Assembly: GCF_036053395.1 (NCBI RefSeq)
Contig: NZ_CP107942.1
Location: 7,148,501-7,212,500, forward strand
DNA from: Actinoplanes sp. NBC_00393
GTDB lineage: Bacteria > Actinomycetota > Actinomycetes > Mycobacteriales > Micromonosporaceae
Direction of reading: 5' to 3'
DNA length: 64,000 bases
The first letter of the stretch is position 1; each line of letters opens with the position of its first letter. Below are positions 1 through 8,220 of this stretch, piece by piece. Position numbers and translations under genes: made by a program. The notes below the pieces were generated by a model. The model worked only from the letters and a program-made list of their open reading frames with translations. It was not told the DNA's origin and ran no database searches.

Positions 1-1
1 G

Positions 2-613
2 GTCAAACGGCTGGACGCGGCCAAGACTCGGCTGCGCGGTGCGGTGCCCTCGGATCGTCATCCCGAGCTGGCCCTCGCCATGGTGCGCGATACCGCGACA
101 GCGGTGCTGGCCTCCTCGGCGGTGGCCGAGCTCGTGGTGGTCACCGACGATCCGGCAGTCGGCGCGGCGGTCCGCGAGCTGGGCGCCCGGCTTGCGCCGG
201 ATCCGGGGGCCGGGCTCAACGCGGCGATGCGGTACGGGGCGGACGACGTGGCCGGACCGTCGGCGTACCGGGCGGTGCTCGCCGGGGATCTGCCGGCGCT
301 GCGCCCGGAGGATCTGGACGAGGCGCTCGGGCGGGTGTCCGGCCGCAGCTTCGTGCCGGACGCCGCGGGCATCGGCACGGTCCTGCTCGCCGTCCCGCCG
401 GGCGCCGCGCTGGATCCACGCTTCGGCGGGCCGTCCGCGGCGGCGCACGCGAGCTCCGGGGCCGCCCGCCTGATCGGGGAGTGGCCGGGCCTGCGGCAGG
501 ACGTGGACACCGCCGCCGATCTGGCGACCGTGCTGACGCTCGGCGCCGGACGGCGTACCTGTGAGCTGTTGCGTGATCTGGGACTCACCGCGGAGTGCGC
601 GCCGGCCGCCTGA
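2..613 (+). CDS. cofC: 2-phospho-L-lactate guanylyltransferase (CofC), 5'-truncated by window edge
   Basis: Open reading frame entering from the left edge; the first visible codons read VKRLDAAKTRLRG, which matches the family's N-terminal PVK-x3-AK(S/T)RL nucleotide-binding signature, so only a few residues are missing. CofC activates a phospholactate-type precursor with a nucleoside triphosphate during coenzyme F420 synthesis in the cytosol. Further family-like segments are the VVTDDPAVGAAVRELG stretch and LAGDLPALRPEDL, the latter being the metal/nucleotide-binding GDLP motif. The frame ends at TGA 611-613. About 203 codons are visible, close to the usual 200-220. F420 synthesis is widespread in actinomycetes. 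The identification rests on motifs only. Confidence 0.85.
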   Translation, partial: VKRLDAAKTRLRGAVPSDRHPELALAMVRDTATAVLASSAVAELVVVTDDPAVGAAVRELGARLAPDPGAGLNAAMRYGADDVAGPSAYRAVLAGDLPALRPEDLDEALGRVSGRSFVPDAAGIGTVLLAVPPGAALDPRFGGPSAAAHASSGAARLIGEWPGLRQDVDTAADLATVLTLGAGRRTCELLRDLGLTAECAPAA

Positions 614-631
614 GCCGGGTACCGTGCCCGT

Positions 632-829
632 ATGCAGGGCACCGTCGCGACCTTCGACCAGGACACCCGCAGCGGCACGCTGCTCCTCGACGACGGCTCT
701 GAGCTGGCGTTCGGCTCCGGGGCTTTCGACCGCTCCGGGCTGCGCCTGCTCCGCCTCGGCCAGCGCGTCGTCGTCGAGCCGGACAGCGACGGTTCGATCC
801 GCCGCGTCGCAATTCCCGGAGTTGCTTGA
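632..829 (+). CDS. small cold-shock-domain-like protein
   Basis: A 65-residue protein starting 18 bp after cofC. It begins MQGTVATFDQDTRSGTLLLD, which resembles the G-x-V-x-x-F-x4-G-x-G-x-I strand pattern of cold-shock/OB-fold proteins, although the RNA-binding aromatic residues of classical Csp proteins are mostly absent. It is therefore better called CSD-like than a true cold-shock protein. Close spacing suggests co-transcription with cofC. Nucleic-acid binding is inference. It could equally be an uncharacterised small OB-fold protein. Confidence 0.65.
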   Translation: MQGTVATFDQDTRSGTLLLDDGSELAFGSGAFDRSGLRLLRLGQRVVVEPDSDGSIRRVAIPGVA

Positions 830-841
830 ACCATAGTCCGG

Positions 842-884
842 TAGTTCGTTTCACGTTTCGCCGTGAGCGGCAAGAATAGGCGTC
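842..884 (+). promoter_or_regulatory. ppk upstream region with possible direct-repeat operator
   Basis: The 55-bp gap before ppk contains a TTCGTTTCAC / GTTTCGCC stretch reminiscent of the direct repeats bound by PhoP in actinomycetes, and ppk is a known Pho-regulon member in Streptomyces. The match is loose and is offered only as a candidate. Confidence 0.2.
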
Positions 885-3134
885 ATGCCAACCCCGCCCC
901 GGACCCCCGAGACCCGTAGGCGTGGCCCGAACGGCCGCTTTCTCCCCCGACCGGAGCCCGCAGAACCGGATCCGGTCGCGCCCGCCGCAGCCCCCGTCGC
1001 GGATCAGCCGGTGAATCTGATGGTGGAGTTGGAGGAGGAGAATCCGGCGGTGGACGAGCAGAACTACGAGCTGCCCGAGGGCCGGTTCCTGAACCGGGAG
1101 CTCTCCTGGCTCGACTTCAACGCGCGGGTGCTGGCGCTGGCCGAGGATCCGGGCACCCCGCTTCTGGAGCGAGCCAAGTTCCTGGCCATCTTCGCCAGCA
1201 ATCTGGACGAGTTCTACATGGTCCGGGTGGCGGGCCTGAAGCGGCGGCTCAGCGCCGGCCTGCCGGTCCGTGGTGGCGACCGGTCGCCGTTGCGTCACCA
1301 GCTCGAGATGATCACCGAGCGGACCGCTGACCTGGTCACCCGGCATGCCGCCTGCTTCGCCGACGAGGTCCGGCCGAAGCTCGCGGCGGAGAGCATCGAG
1401 CTGGTCAGCTGGAAGGAGCTGGACGCGCCGGAGCAGGGCCGGTTGCGGACGTATTTCCGCGAGCAGGTCTTCCCGGTGCTGACGCCGCTCGCGGTCGACC
1501 CGGCGCACCCGTTCCCGTACATCTCGAGCCGTTCGCTCAACCTCGCGGTGGCCCTGCGCTACCCCGACGGCGACAACCCGGAGCTGTTCGCCCGGGTGAA
1601 GGTGCCGAACAACGTACCCCGCTTCGTCACCGTGCAGAACGACAGCCGCGGCGTCCGCTTCCTCCCCGTCGAGGAGCTGATCGCGAACCATCTGGACCAG
1701 CTCTTCCCCGGGATGCAGATCCTGGAGTGGCACCTGTTCCGGGTGACCCGCAACGCCGAGCTGGAGGTCGACGAGGACCGCGACGAGGACCTGCTGCAGG
1801 CCCTGGAGCGGGAGCTGGCGCAGCGCCGGTTCGGCCCGCCGGTCCGGCTCGAGGTGGCCGCGTCGATCAGCGACCACGTGCTCGATCTGCTGGTCCGCGA
1901 GCTCGACATGGACAGCCACGACGTGCTGCGGGTGCCGGGCATCCTCGACCTGTCGTCGCTGTGGCAGGTGTTCGGCGACTGCGACCGCGACGATCTGAAG
2001 GACCGCCCGTTCGTCCCGGCCACCCACCCGCACCTGGCCGACGGCGAGGTGCCGCGCAGCGTGTTCAACCGGCTCCGCGAGTCGGACATCCTGGTGCACC
2101 ACCCGTACCACTCGTTCTCGACGAGCGTGCAGCGCTTCATCGAGCAGGCCGCGGCCGACCCGAACGTGCTGGCCATCAAGCAGACGCTCTACCGCACGTC
2201 CGGTGACTCACCGATCGTGGACGCGCTGGTCGACGCGGCGGCCGCCGGCAAGCAGGTGGTGGTCCTGGTCGAGGTGAAGGCCCGCTTCGACGAGGTGGCG
2301 AACATCGCGTGGGCGCGCACCCTGGAACGGGCCGGCTGCCACGTCGTCTACGGCCTGGTCGGTCTGAAGACGCACTGCAAGACGTCGCTGGTGGTGCGCC
2401 AGGAGGGCAACCAGATCCGGCGCTACTGCCACATCGGCACCGGCAACTACCACCCGAAGACCGCCCGGCTCTACGAGGACTTCGGCATGCTGACCGCCGA
2501 CCCCGAGGTGGGGGCGGACGTCACCGACCTGTTCAACGTGCTCACCGGGTACAGCCGGCAGACCACGTTCCGGCGGCTGCTGGTGGCGCCGCACGGCGTA
2601 CGCAAGGGTCTCGTCGAACGCATCGAGGAGCAGGCCCGGATCGCCCGTGAGGGCGGTGAGGCGCTGGTCCAGTTCAAGGTGAACTCGCTGGTCGACGAGC
2701 AGACCATCGACGCGCTCTACCGGGCCTCCCAGGACGGGGTGAAGGTCGACCTGGTCATCCGCGGCATGTGCGCGCTGCGGCCGGGTGTGAAGGGGATGTC
2801 GGAGAACATCCGGGTCCGTTCGATCGTCGGCCGGTTCCTGGAGCACTCCCGGATCTTCCGGTTCGGTCCGGGCGCCGACGCCGAGTACTGGATGGGTTCT
2901 GCGGATCTGATGCATCGCAACCTCGATCGGCGGGTAGAGGCACTGGTCAAGGTGACTCTCACGTCGGCCCGCGAGGAGATGCGCAACGTGCTCGAGCTTT
3001 CGATGAGCGACCAGACCGAAGGCTGGGACCTGGACGGCGACGGCAACTGGCACCGCAACGTCAGCACCACCGGCCGGCCGCAGGTCCATCTCCAGGAGGC
3101 CCTGCTGCGGCGGGTCATCGGCAAGCGCAGCTGA
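885..3134 (+). CDS. ppk: polyphosphate kinase 1
   Basis: A 749-residue protein. PPK1 reversibly transfers the gamma phosphate of ATP to polyphosphate. After about 60 variable, Pro-rich residues comes the N domain ([17 protein letters not shown], a hallmark), then the head domain, and two phospholipase-D-like catalytic C domains. The segments [29 protein letters not shown] and [14 protein letters not shown] carry the autophosphorylated histidine and ATP-binding residues. [21 protein letters not shown] and [14 protein letters not shown] are also typical. Length matches actinobacterial PPK1 (about 700-750). Its TGA overlaps the ATG of the next gene by one base, implying translational coupling. 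Confidence 0.96.
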   Translation: MPTPPRTPETRRRGPNGRFLPRPEPAEPDPVAPAAAPVADQPVNLMVELEEENPAVDEQNYELPEGRFLNRELSWLDFNARVLALAEDPGTPLLERAKFLAIFASNLDEFYMVRVAGLKRRLSAGLPVRGGDRSPLRHQLEMITERTADLVTRHAACFADEVRPKLAAESIELVSWKELDAPEQGRLRTYFREQVFPVLTPLAVDPAHPFPYISSRSLNLAVALRYPDGDNPELFARVKVPNNVPRFVTVQNDSRGVRFLPVEELIANHLDQLFPGMQILEWHLFRVTRNAELEVDEDRDEDLLQALERELAQRRFGPPVRLEVAASISDHVLDLLVRELDMDSHDVLRVPGILDLSSLWQVFGDCDRDDLKDRPFVPATHPHLADGEVPRSVFNRLRESDILVHHPYHSFSTSVQRFIEQAAADPNVLAIKQTLYRTSGDSPIVDALVDAAAAGKQVVVLVEVKARFDEVANIAWARTLERAGCHVVYGLVGLKTHCKTSLVVRQEGNQIRRYCHIGTGNYHPKTARLYEDFGMLTADPEVGADVTDLFNVLTGYSRQTTFRRLLVAPHGVRKGLVERIEEQARIAREGGEALVQFKVNSLVDEQTIDALYRASQDGVKVDLVIRGMCALRPGVKGMSENIRVRSIVGRFLEHSRIFRFGPGADAEYWMGSADLMHRNLDRRVEALVKVTLTSAREEMRNVLELSMSDQTEGWDLDGDGNWHRNVSTTGRPQVHLQEALLRRVIGKRS

Positions 3135-4012
3135 TGTCCGATCCGGTCCACGCCGCCGGTGGCGTGCTCTACCGCCCCACCGCCGGCGGCATCGAGGTGT
3201 GCCTGGTCCACCGCCCGCGGTACGACGACTGGAGCCTGCCCAAGGGCACCTTCAAGACGGGCGAGAGCGCGCTGACCGCCGCGGTGCGGGAGGTCGCCGA
3301 GGAGACCGGCGTGTCCGGGATCCCCGAGCTGCGGCTGCCCGAGGTGGCGTACACGCTGCCGAACGGGCGGCCGAAGACCGTCCAGTTCTGGCTGATGCGG
3401 GCCGGCGACGAAGGCCCGGTGCAGGACACCGACGAGGTCGACCAGCTCGTCTGGCTGCCGCTCGCGGAGGCTGCCGGGCGACTGAGCTACCCGGACGAAC
3501 GGCCGCTGCTCGACCGGGTGGCCGCGCTGCCGCCGGTGACCGCGGTGGTGGCGCTGGTCCGCCACGCGCACGCCGGGGAGCGCAAGAAGTGGGCCGGCCG
3601 GGACGCGCTGCGCCCGATCGACCCGCTCGGGCAGCAGCAGGCGGGCCGGGTCGCCGACGAGCTCACCTCGTTCCGGCCGCGCCGGTTGACGGCCGCGCCG
3701 CCGCTGCGGTGCAAGCAGACGCTGGAGCCGCTCGCCGAGGCGCTGGGCGGCATGCCGATCGTGCTGGACAGCGCCTTCGCCGAACCGTCCGATCCGGCCG
3801 ATCTGCCGGCCCGGCTGACCGTGGCGCAGTCCCGGCTACGGCAGCTGCGCGCGGACCAGCGGGTCGTGGTCTGCAGTCAGGGCAAGGTGATTCCGCCGCT
3901 GCTGGCGCTGCTGCACGACGCCGAGAATCCGGAGCCGTTCAAGACCCGCAAGGGCGACGGCTGGCTGCTCACCTGGTCCGGCGAGCGGTTGCTGGACGCC
4001 TCGCGCCTGTGA
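3134..4012 (+). CDS. Nudix hydrolase fused to histidine phosphatase (MutT1-type)
   Basis: A 292-residue two-domain protein. Residues about 5-135 form a Nudix domain with the box LPKGTFKTGESALTAAVREV followed by AEETG (G-x5-E-x7-REVAEETG). Residues about 140-290 form a histidine-phosphatase domain starting VVALVRHAHAGERKKW (RHA active site). This arrangement is that of mycobacterial MutT1, which degrades 8-oxo-dGTP or diadenosine polyphosphates. The start ATG overlaps the ppk stop, so the gene is coupled to ppk; linkage of a nucleotide-sanitising enzyme to polyphosphate kinase is common in actinobacteria. Its 3' end overlaps a convergent gene by 44 bp. Confidence 0.9.
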   Translation: MSDPVHAAGGVLYRPTAGGIEVCLVHRPRYDDWSLPKGTFKTGESALTAAVREVAEETGVSGIPELRLPEVAYTLPNGRPKTVQFWLMRAGDEGPVQDTDEVDQLVWLPLAEAAGRLSYPDERPLLDRVAALPPVTAVVALVRHAHAGERKKWAGRDALRPIDPLGQQQAGRVADELTSFRPRRLTAAPPLRCKQTLEPLAEALGGMPIVLDSAFAEPSDPADLPARLTVAQSRLRQLRADQRVVVCSQGKVIPPLLALLHDAENPEPFKTRKGDGWLLTWSGERLLDASRL

Positions 4013-4400
4013 CCGGCCGCGTTCCGGCCGCATCGGCACGCCAGTAACCGAGCAGGTCCCCGGTGAGCCAGCGGGCCTGCCACTGCTCATCGGGGCGCGG
4101 TTCCCAGTCCCGGTACGGCAACAGCGCCAGCCGCCAGCTCAGAATGCCGGCCAGGTACCAGCCGTAGAGCGGAACGGCGCCGAGCCAGCCGTCCCGCCGC
4201 CGGTGCGAGCTCCACGGCGCGTACGCGGCGACGGCCAGACCGGACCAGCCGCAGGTGACCAGCCAGTCCAGGACCGGCCGGCCGGTGCGCTGCTCGGCCA
4301 GGTCACCGAACGTCCACCCGGGTACGACCGCGACGGCGAACAGGGCCGCCGCGATGGTGGCCCGGGCGACCAGGCCGCGCGGCATCGGTCTGCGTTCCAT
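3969..4400 (-). CDS. putative small membrane protein
   Basis: A 143-residue protein from the ATG at 4400; an in-frame start at 4442 is possible. Hydrophobic stretches near residues 13-30 (ATIAAALFAVAVVPGW), 45-60 (WLVTCGWSGLAVAAYAPW) and 75-95 (GAVPLYGWYLAGILSWRLAL) look like three membrane segments. It ends with a basic tail (RRPATARRTR). No family is recognised. Its last 44 bp run antisense to the end of the Nudix gene, so the real stop could be misjudged, but the frame is open and codon-typical. Confidence 0.55.
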   Translation of the reverse strand: MERRPMPRGLVARATIAAALFAVAVVPGWTFGDLAEQRTGRPVLDWLVTCGWSGLAVAAYAPWSSHRRRDGWLGAVPLYGWYLAGILSWRLALLPYRDWEPRPDEQWQARWLTGDLLGYWRADAAGTRPVTGARRPATARRTR

Positions 4401-4444
4401 GCCCGGACGGTAGGACGGCCCGGGTGCCCGGCGCGGGAACACCG

Positions 4445-4475
4445 AAAGGCGTCCACCGTACGGGTGGACGCCTTT
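4445..4475 (-). terminator. hairpin terminator downstream of HU gene
   Basis: Perfect 13-bp inverted repeat, 4445-4457 and 4463-4475 (AAAGGCGTCCACC and its complement) around a 5-nt loop, 24 bp past the HU stop. It is also usable in the opposite direction. Confidence 0.75.
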
Positions 4476-4498
4476 GCGGGGTGGGAAAGGTGAGCCGG

Positions 4499-5230
4499 TC
4501 AGCGCGCCTTGCGGGCCGAGGCACTACGGGCCCGGGCCGGTGCAGCCGCCGGAGTGGCCGTCTTGCGCGCGGTCTTCTTGGCCGGCGCAGCCTTGGTGGC
4601 CGTGGTCTTCTTCGCCGCCGCAGTCGTCGTCTTGGCAGGCGCCGCCTTGGTGGCGGTCGTCTTCTTGGCCGCGGTCGTCTTGGTAGCGGTCGTCTTCGCC
4701 GGCGCCGTCTTCGTGGCAGCCGTCTTCTTCGCCGCAGTCGTCTTGGTAGCGGTCGTCTTCGCCGGCGCCGTCTTCGTGGCAGCCGTCTTCTTCGCCGCAG
4801 TCGTCTTGGTAGCGGTCGTCTTCGCCGGCGCCGTCTTCGTGGCAGCCGTCTTCTTCGCCGCAGTCGTCTTGGTAGCGGTCGCCTTTGCCGGCGCCGCCTT
4901 GGCGGTGGTGGCCTTGGTGGCGGTGGTCTTCTTGGCCGCGGTGGCCTTGGCGGGCTTGCCGCTGGCCACCAGTTCCCGGAAGGTGCTCCCCGGGCGGAAT
5001 GCGGCGACGGCGGTCTTCTTCACCTTCACCGGTTCGCCGGTACGGGGATTGCGCGCGGTACGCGCGTTGCGGGTCCGCTTCTCCCAGGAACCGAATCCGG
5101 TGATGGCCACCTTGTCGCCCTTGGCGACGGCGTTCTGCACCTCATTGATGAGCGCGTCCAAAGCCAGGGTCGCCGTCTTCTTGTCCCCCAGCTTGTCGGC
5201 GAGCGCCTCGATGAGCTCGGCCTTGTTCAC
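4499..5230 (-). CDS. hup: HU family DNA-binding protein with long Lys/Ala/Pro tail
   Basis: A 243-residue nucleoid protein starting at a GTG (5230) preceded by GGGAGGAAACC, a strong ribosome-binding site; upstream in-frame residues are rejected because the HU fold begins at MNKAELIEALADKLG. Residues 1-90 are a canonical HU domain (ITGFGSWEKRTRNARTARNP, KVKKTAVAAFRPG). Residues about 95-243 are a histone-H1-like tail made of KTTATK, KTAPAK and KKTAATK units. Mycobacterial HupB has a similar but shorter tail. The tail binds and compacts DNA by charge. Part of it is encoded by perfect 63-bp tandem repeats. Confidence 0.95.
   Translation of the reverse strand: MNKAELIEALADKLGDKKTATLALDALINEVQNAVAKGDKVAITGFGSWEKRTRNARTARNPRTGEPVKVKKTAVAAFRPGSTFRELVASGKPAKATAAKKTTATKATTAKAAPAKATATKTTAAKKTAATKTAPAKTTATKTTAAKKTAATKTAPAKTTATKTTAAKKTAATKTAPAKTTATKTTAAKKTTATKAAPAKTTTAAAKKTTATKAAPAKKTARKTATPAAAPARARSASARKAR
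4674..4881 (-). repeat. three perfect 63-bp tandem repeats inside the HU tail
   Basis: Identical copies at 4674-4736, 4737-4799 and 4800-4862, plus 19 bases of a fourth copy up to 4881. Each copy encodes 21 residues of KTAATKTAPAK-type sequence and keeps the frame. Neighbouring tail codons are similar but diverged, so the identical copies look like a recent expansion. Confidence 0.97.
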
Positions 5231-5344
5231 GGTTTCCTCCCGGACGTGAGAACTGGCCCAACGAAGGCCATTCTGCGCGCACCGTATGCCCTGTGACCTG
5301 GAGACACAAACATTCGGGGCAAAAATCCGTTGTGTCCCAACGAA

Positions 5345-5379
5345 ATTCGCCCCCATCGGCGACCCGGATGGGGGCGAAT
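5345..5379 (-). terminator. hairpin terminator of leuCD
   Basis: Perfect 13-bp stem, 5345-5357 and 5367-5379 (ATTCGCCCCCATC), with a 9-nt loop, 12 bp downstream of the leuD stop. In the leuD direction it is followed by TTCG. The remaining 5231-5344 stretch is the HU 5' region. Confidence 0.75.
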
Positions 5380-5391
5380 ACATCGCTGCGG

Positions 5392-5982
5392 TTAGGAAAC
5401 GACGACCGGCTTGAAAGACGGGCGGCCCTTCTCGTACGCGCTAATCGCGTCCGCATGGCGCAACGTCAGTCCGATGTCGTCGAGGCCCTCCATGAGCCGC
5501 CACCGACTGAAATCGTCGATCGGGAAGCCGTACGCCGCGTCGTCGACGCGGACCGCCCGGGCGTCCAGGTCGACGGTGATCTGCTTCTCCGGCTCGCTCT
5601 CGGCCAGATCCCAGAGGCTCTCGACGATTTTCTGGTCCAGCTGGACCGGGAGCAGGCCCTCCTTCAGGGCGTTGCCCCGGAAGATGTCGCCGAATCGGGA
5701 GGCGATGACCGCCTTGAAGCCCCAGTCACGCAGCGCCCAGACAGCGTGCTGCCGCGACGAGCCGGTGCCGAAGTTCGGCCCGGCGACCAGGATCGTGGCG
5801 CCGGCGTGCGCCGGGTTGTGCAGCACGAAGCCCGGGTCCTCGCGCCAGGCGCTGAAGAGGCCGTCCTCGAAACCGGTCCGGGTGACCCGCTTCAGATAGA
5901 CCGCCGGGATGATCTGGTCGGTGTCCACATCGGAACGGCGCAGCGGCATGACTTTGCCGCTGTGGGTGACGAACTTGTCCAT
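5392..5982 (-). CDS. leuD: 3-isopropylmalate dehydratase small subunit
   Basis: A 196-residue protein from ATG 5982, preceded by GGGAGTAAACGCC. LeuD is the swivel (aconitase domain 4) partner of LeuC and forms isopropylmalate isomerase, the second step specific to leucine synthesis. Diagnostic segments are [16 protein letters not shown] near the N terminus and [20 protein letters not shown] with the substrate-binding GSSR loop. Length is typical (about 195-200). It lies 16 bp downstream of leuC on the same strand and clearly shares its transcript. Confidence 0.97.
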   Translation of the reverse strand: MDKFVTHSGKVMPLRRSDVDTDQIIPAVYLKRVTRTGFEDGLFSAWREDPGFVLHNPAHAGATILVAGPNFGTGSSRQHAVWALRDWGFKAVIASRFGDIFRGNALKEGLLPVQLDQKIVESLWDLAESEPEKQITVDLDARAVRVDDAAYGFPIDDFSRWRLMEGLDDIGLTLRHADAISAYEKGRPSFKPVVVS

Positions 5983-5998
5983 GGCGTTTACTCCCGGC

Positions 5999-7453
5999 TC
6001 AGAGGTCGGCGGGGGCGGCCAGCTTGCCGACCACGGCGGTGGCGGCGGCGACCTGCGGCGAGACCAGGTGGGTACGCCCACCCTTGCCCTGCCGGCCCTC
6101 GAAGTTGCGGTTGGAGGTGGAGGCGGCGCGCTGGCCGGGGCTGAGCGTGTCCGGGTTCATGCCCAGGCACATCGAGCAGCCGGCGAACCGCCACTCGGCG
6201 CCCGCGTCCTTGAAGATCTGGTCGAGCCCCTCGGCCTCGGCCTGCTCCCGCACCTGGTACGACCCGGGGACGATCATCATCCGGACGCCCTCGTGCACCT
6301 TGTGGCCGCGGATCACGTCGGCGGCGGCCCGCAGGTCCTCGATCCGGCCGTTGGTACAGGAGCCGACGAAGACGACGTCGACCGGAACCTCGCGGAACGG
6401 GGTGCCGGGGGTGAGGTCCATGTACGCCAGGGCACGCTCGGCCGCCCCACGCTCGACCTCGTCGAGGAAGTCCTCCGGGTTCGGCACGACGTCGTCCAGC
6501 GCGGCGCCCTGACCCGGGTTGGTGCCCCAGGTGATGAACGGGCTGATCGCCGCGGCGTCGAGGATGATCTCGGTGTCGTACTCGGCGCCCTCATCGGTGG
6601 CGAGGGTCTGCCAGTACCCGACCGCGGCGTCCCAGTCGGCGCCCTGCGGGGCGTGCGCGCGTCCCTTCAGGTACTCGAAGGTGGTCTCGTCCGGCGCGAT
6701 CATGCCGGCCTTGGCGCCCCACTCGATCGACATGTTGCAGATCGTCATCCGGCCCTCCATGGAGAGCTTGCGGATCGCCTCCCCGCGGTACTCCACGATA
6801 TGGCCGTTGCCGCCGCCGGTGCCGGTCTGCGTGATCAGGGCGAGGATCAGGTCCTTCGCACTCACGCCGGGGCGGAGCTCGCCGACGACCGTGACGGCCA
6901 TCGTCTTCGGCTTCGACTGCGGCAGTGTCTGGGTGGCGAGCACGTGCTCGACCTCACTCGTGCCGATGCCGAAGGCGAGCGCGCCGAACGCGCCGTGGGT
7001 GGCGGTGTGCGAGTCACCGCAGACGATCGTCATGCCGGGCTGGGTCAGGCCCAGCTGCGGGCCGATCACGTGCACGATGCCCTGGTTCACGTCGCCGAGC
7101 GGGCGGATCTGCACGCCGAACTCGGCGCAGTTCTTCCGCAGGGTCTCGATCTGCGTCCGCGACACCGTGTCGGCGATCGTCAGCAGCTCACCGCGACGGG
7201 TGTTGAAGGCGGGATCCGCGTACCCGGTCGGGGTGTTGTGGTCCTCCGTCGCGAGCGTGAGGTCGGTCCGGCGGACCGGGCGACCGGCCATCCGGAGACC
7301 GTCGAACGCCTGCGGGCTGGTGACCTCGTGCAGGAGGTGCAGGTCGATGAAGAGCAGGTCAGGCTCGCCCTCGGCCGCGCGCACCACGTGGTCATCCCAG
7401 ACCTTCTCGGCCAGGGTCCTGGGTTTCCCGCTCTGGGGAGTGACTCCCACCAT
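5999..7453 (-). CDS. leuC: 3-isopropylmalate dehydratase large subunit
   Basis: A 484-residue aconitase-family protein, the catalytic [4Fe-4S] subunit of isopropylmalate isomerase. It carries [20 protein letters not shown] near the N terminus, [37 protein letters not shown] and GCSMCLGMN, which supply the three cluster cysteines (in SCTNG and CSMCLG). A TAGGAT -10-like hexamer (complement of 7460-7465) ends 6 nt before the ATG, so the mRNA may be leaderless. Divergent from an IclR-type regulator, the usual actinobacterial arrangement. Confidence 0.97.
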   Translation of the reverse strand: MVGVTPQSGKPRTLAEKVWDDHVVRAAEGEPDLLFIDLHLLHEVTSPQAFDGLRMAGRPVRRTDLTLATEDHNTPTGYADPAFNTRRGELLTIADTVSRTQIETLRKNCAEFGVQIRPLGDVNQGIVHVIGPQLGLTQPGMTIVCGDSHTATHGAFGALAFGIGTSEVEHVLATQTLPQSKPKTMAVTVVGELRPGVSAKDLILALITQTGTGGGNGHIVEYRGEAIRKLSMEGRMTICNMSIEWGAKAGMIAPDETTFEYLKGRAHAPQGADWDAAVGYWQTLATDEGAEYDTEIILDAAAISPFITWGTNPGQGAALDDVVPNPEDFLDEVERGAAERALAYMDLTPGTPFREVPVDVVFVGSCTNGRIEDLRAAADVIRGHKVHEGVRMMIVPGSYQVREQAEAEGLDQIFKDAGAEWRFAGCSMCLGMNPDTLSPGQRAASTSNRNFEGRQGKGGRTHLVSPQVAAATAVVGKLAAPADL

Positions 7454-7502
7454 CTGGACATCCTAAATTCTGGAATGTATGTTTCGGCTTGTGGGACACA
7501 GT
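7454..7502. promoter_or_regulatory. leuC / iclR divergent promoter region
   Basis: Only 49 bp separate the two starts. It contains a minus-strand TAGGAT (7460-7465) for leuC and a plus-strand TATGTT (7478-7483) for the regulator, and the hexamer TCTGGA repeated directly at 7453 and 7469. By analogy with LtbR/NdgR the regulator probably binds here; the actual operator is not proven by sequence. Confidence 0.6.
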
Positions 7503-8189
7503 ATGAGCGGTGTCGGCGTTCTCGACAAGGCGGTTGTCATTCTCGCCGCATGTGTCGACGGCGCCAGCCTGGCCGAACTCGTCGAGCGCACCAAGCTGCC
7601 GCGGGCGACCGCGCATCGCCTGGCACAGGCGCTGGAGATTCACCGGATGCTGGTCCGGGACACCCAGGGACGGTGGCGCCCCGGGCCACGCCTGGGTGAG
7701 CTGGCGAACGCCGCACCGGACGTGCTGCTGACCGCGGCCGAGCCGCTGCTGTCCGCACTGCGGGACGCCACCGGCGAGAGCGCGCAGCTCTACCTGCGCC
7801 GTGCCGACGAGCGCATCTGCGTGGCCGCGGCCGAGCGGGCCAGCGGTCTGCGCGACACCGTTCCGGTCGGCTCGGTGCTGCCCATGGTGGCCGGTTCCGC
7901 CGCGCAGATCCTGCTGGCCTGGGAACCGCCCGAGGCCGTCATGCCGCTGCTGCCGCGCTGCAAGTTCACCGGCCGCACGCTGGCCGAGGTCCGCCGCCGC
8001 GGCTGGGCGCAGAGCGTCGCCGAGCGCGAGCCCGGTGTGGCCAGCGTCTCCGCGCCGATCCGCGACCGCACCGGCCGGGTGATCGCCTCCATCTCGATAA
8101 GCGGTCCGATCGAGCGTCTCGGCCGCCGTCCCGGCGAGCGCCACGCGATGGCCGTCGTCCGCGCCGGCCAGCGCCTCTCCGGGCTGTAA
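7503..8189 (+). CDS. ltbR: IclR-family regulator of leucine genes (LtbR/NdgR type)
   Basis: A 228-residue protein from ATG 7503 (MSGVGVLDKAVVILAACVDG). The N-terminal winged helix (ASLAELVERTKLPRATAHRL) is followed by an IclR effector-binding domain (ESAQLYLRRADERICVAAAE, AGSAAQILLAW, SVSAPIRDRTGRVIASISIS). In Corynebacterium (LtbR) and Streptomyces (NdgR) the gene sits divergent from leuCD and controls leucine and other amino acid genes, and here the position is identical. The symbol is given on the strength of that synteny. An in-frame upstream ATG at 7479 is less likely because the helix-turn-helix begins shortly after 7503. Confidence 0.88.
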   Translation: MSGVGVLDKAVVILAACVDGASLAELVERTKLPRATAHRLAQALEIHRMLVRDTQGRWRPGPRLGELANAAPDVLLTAAEPLLSALRDATGESAQLYLRRADERICVAAAERASGLRDTVPVGSVLPMVAGSAAQILLAWEPPEAVMPLLPRCKFTGRTLAEVRRRGWAQSVAEREPGVASVSAPIRDRTGRVIASISISGPIERLGRRPGERHAMAVVRAGQRLSGL

Positions 8190-8220
8190 TTCATCGATCA
8201 CGGTCGGCTAGGCTGCCGCC

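Noticed and set aside
585..2111. 508-codon frame antisense to ppk
   Set aside because: Overlaps highly conserved ppk domains; no homology features.
4509..5249. Hydrophobic 246-codon frame antisense to HU
   Set aside because: Val/Ala-rich reading of the Lys/Ala repeat on the other strand; artefact.
5909..7699. 596-codon plus-strand frame across leuC and into the IclR gene
   Set aside because: Antisense shadow of leuC; it also crosses the divergent promoter.
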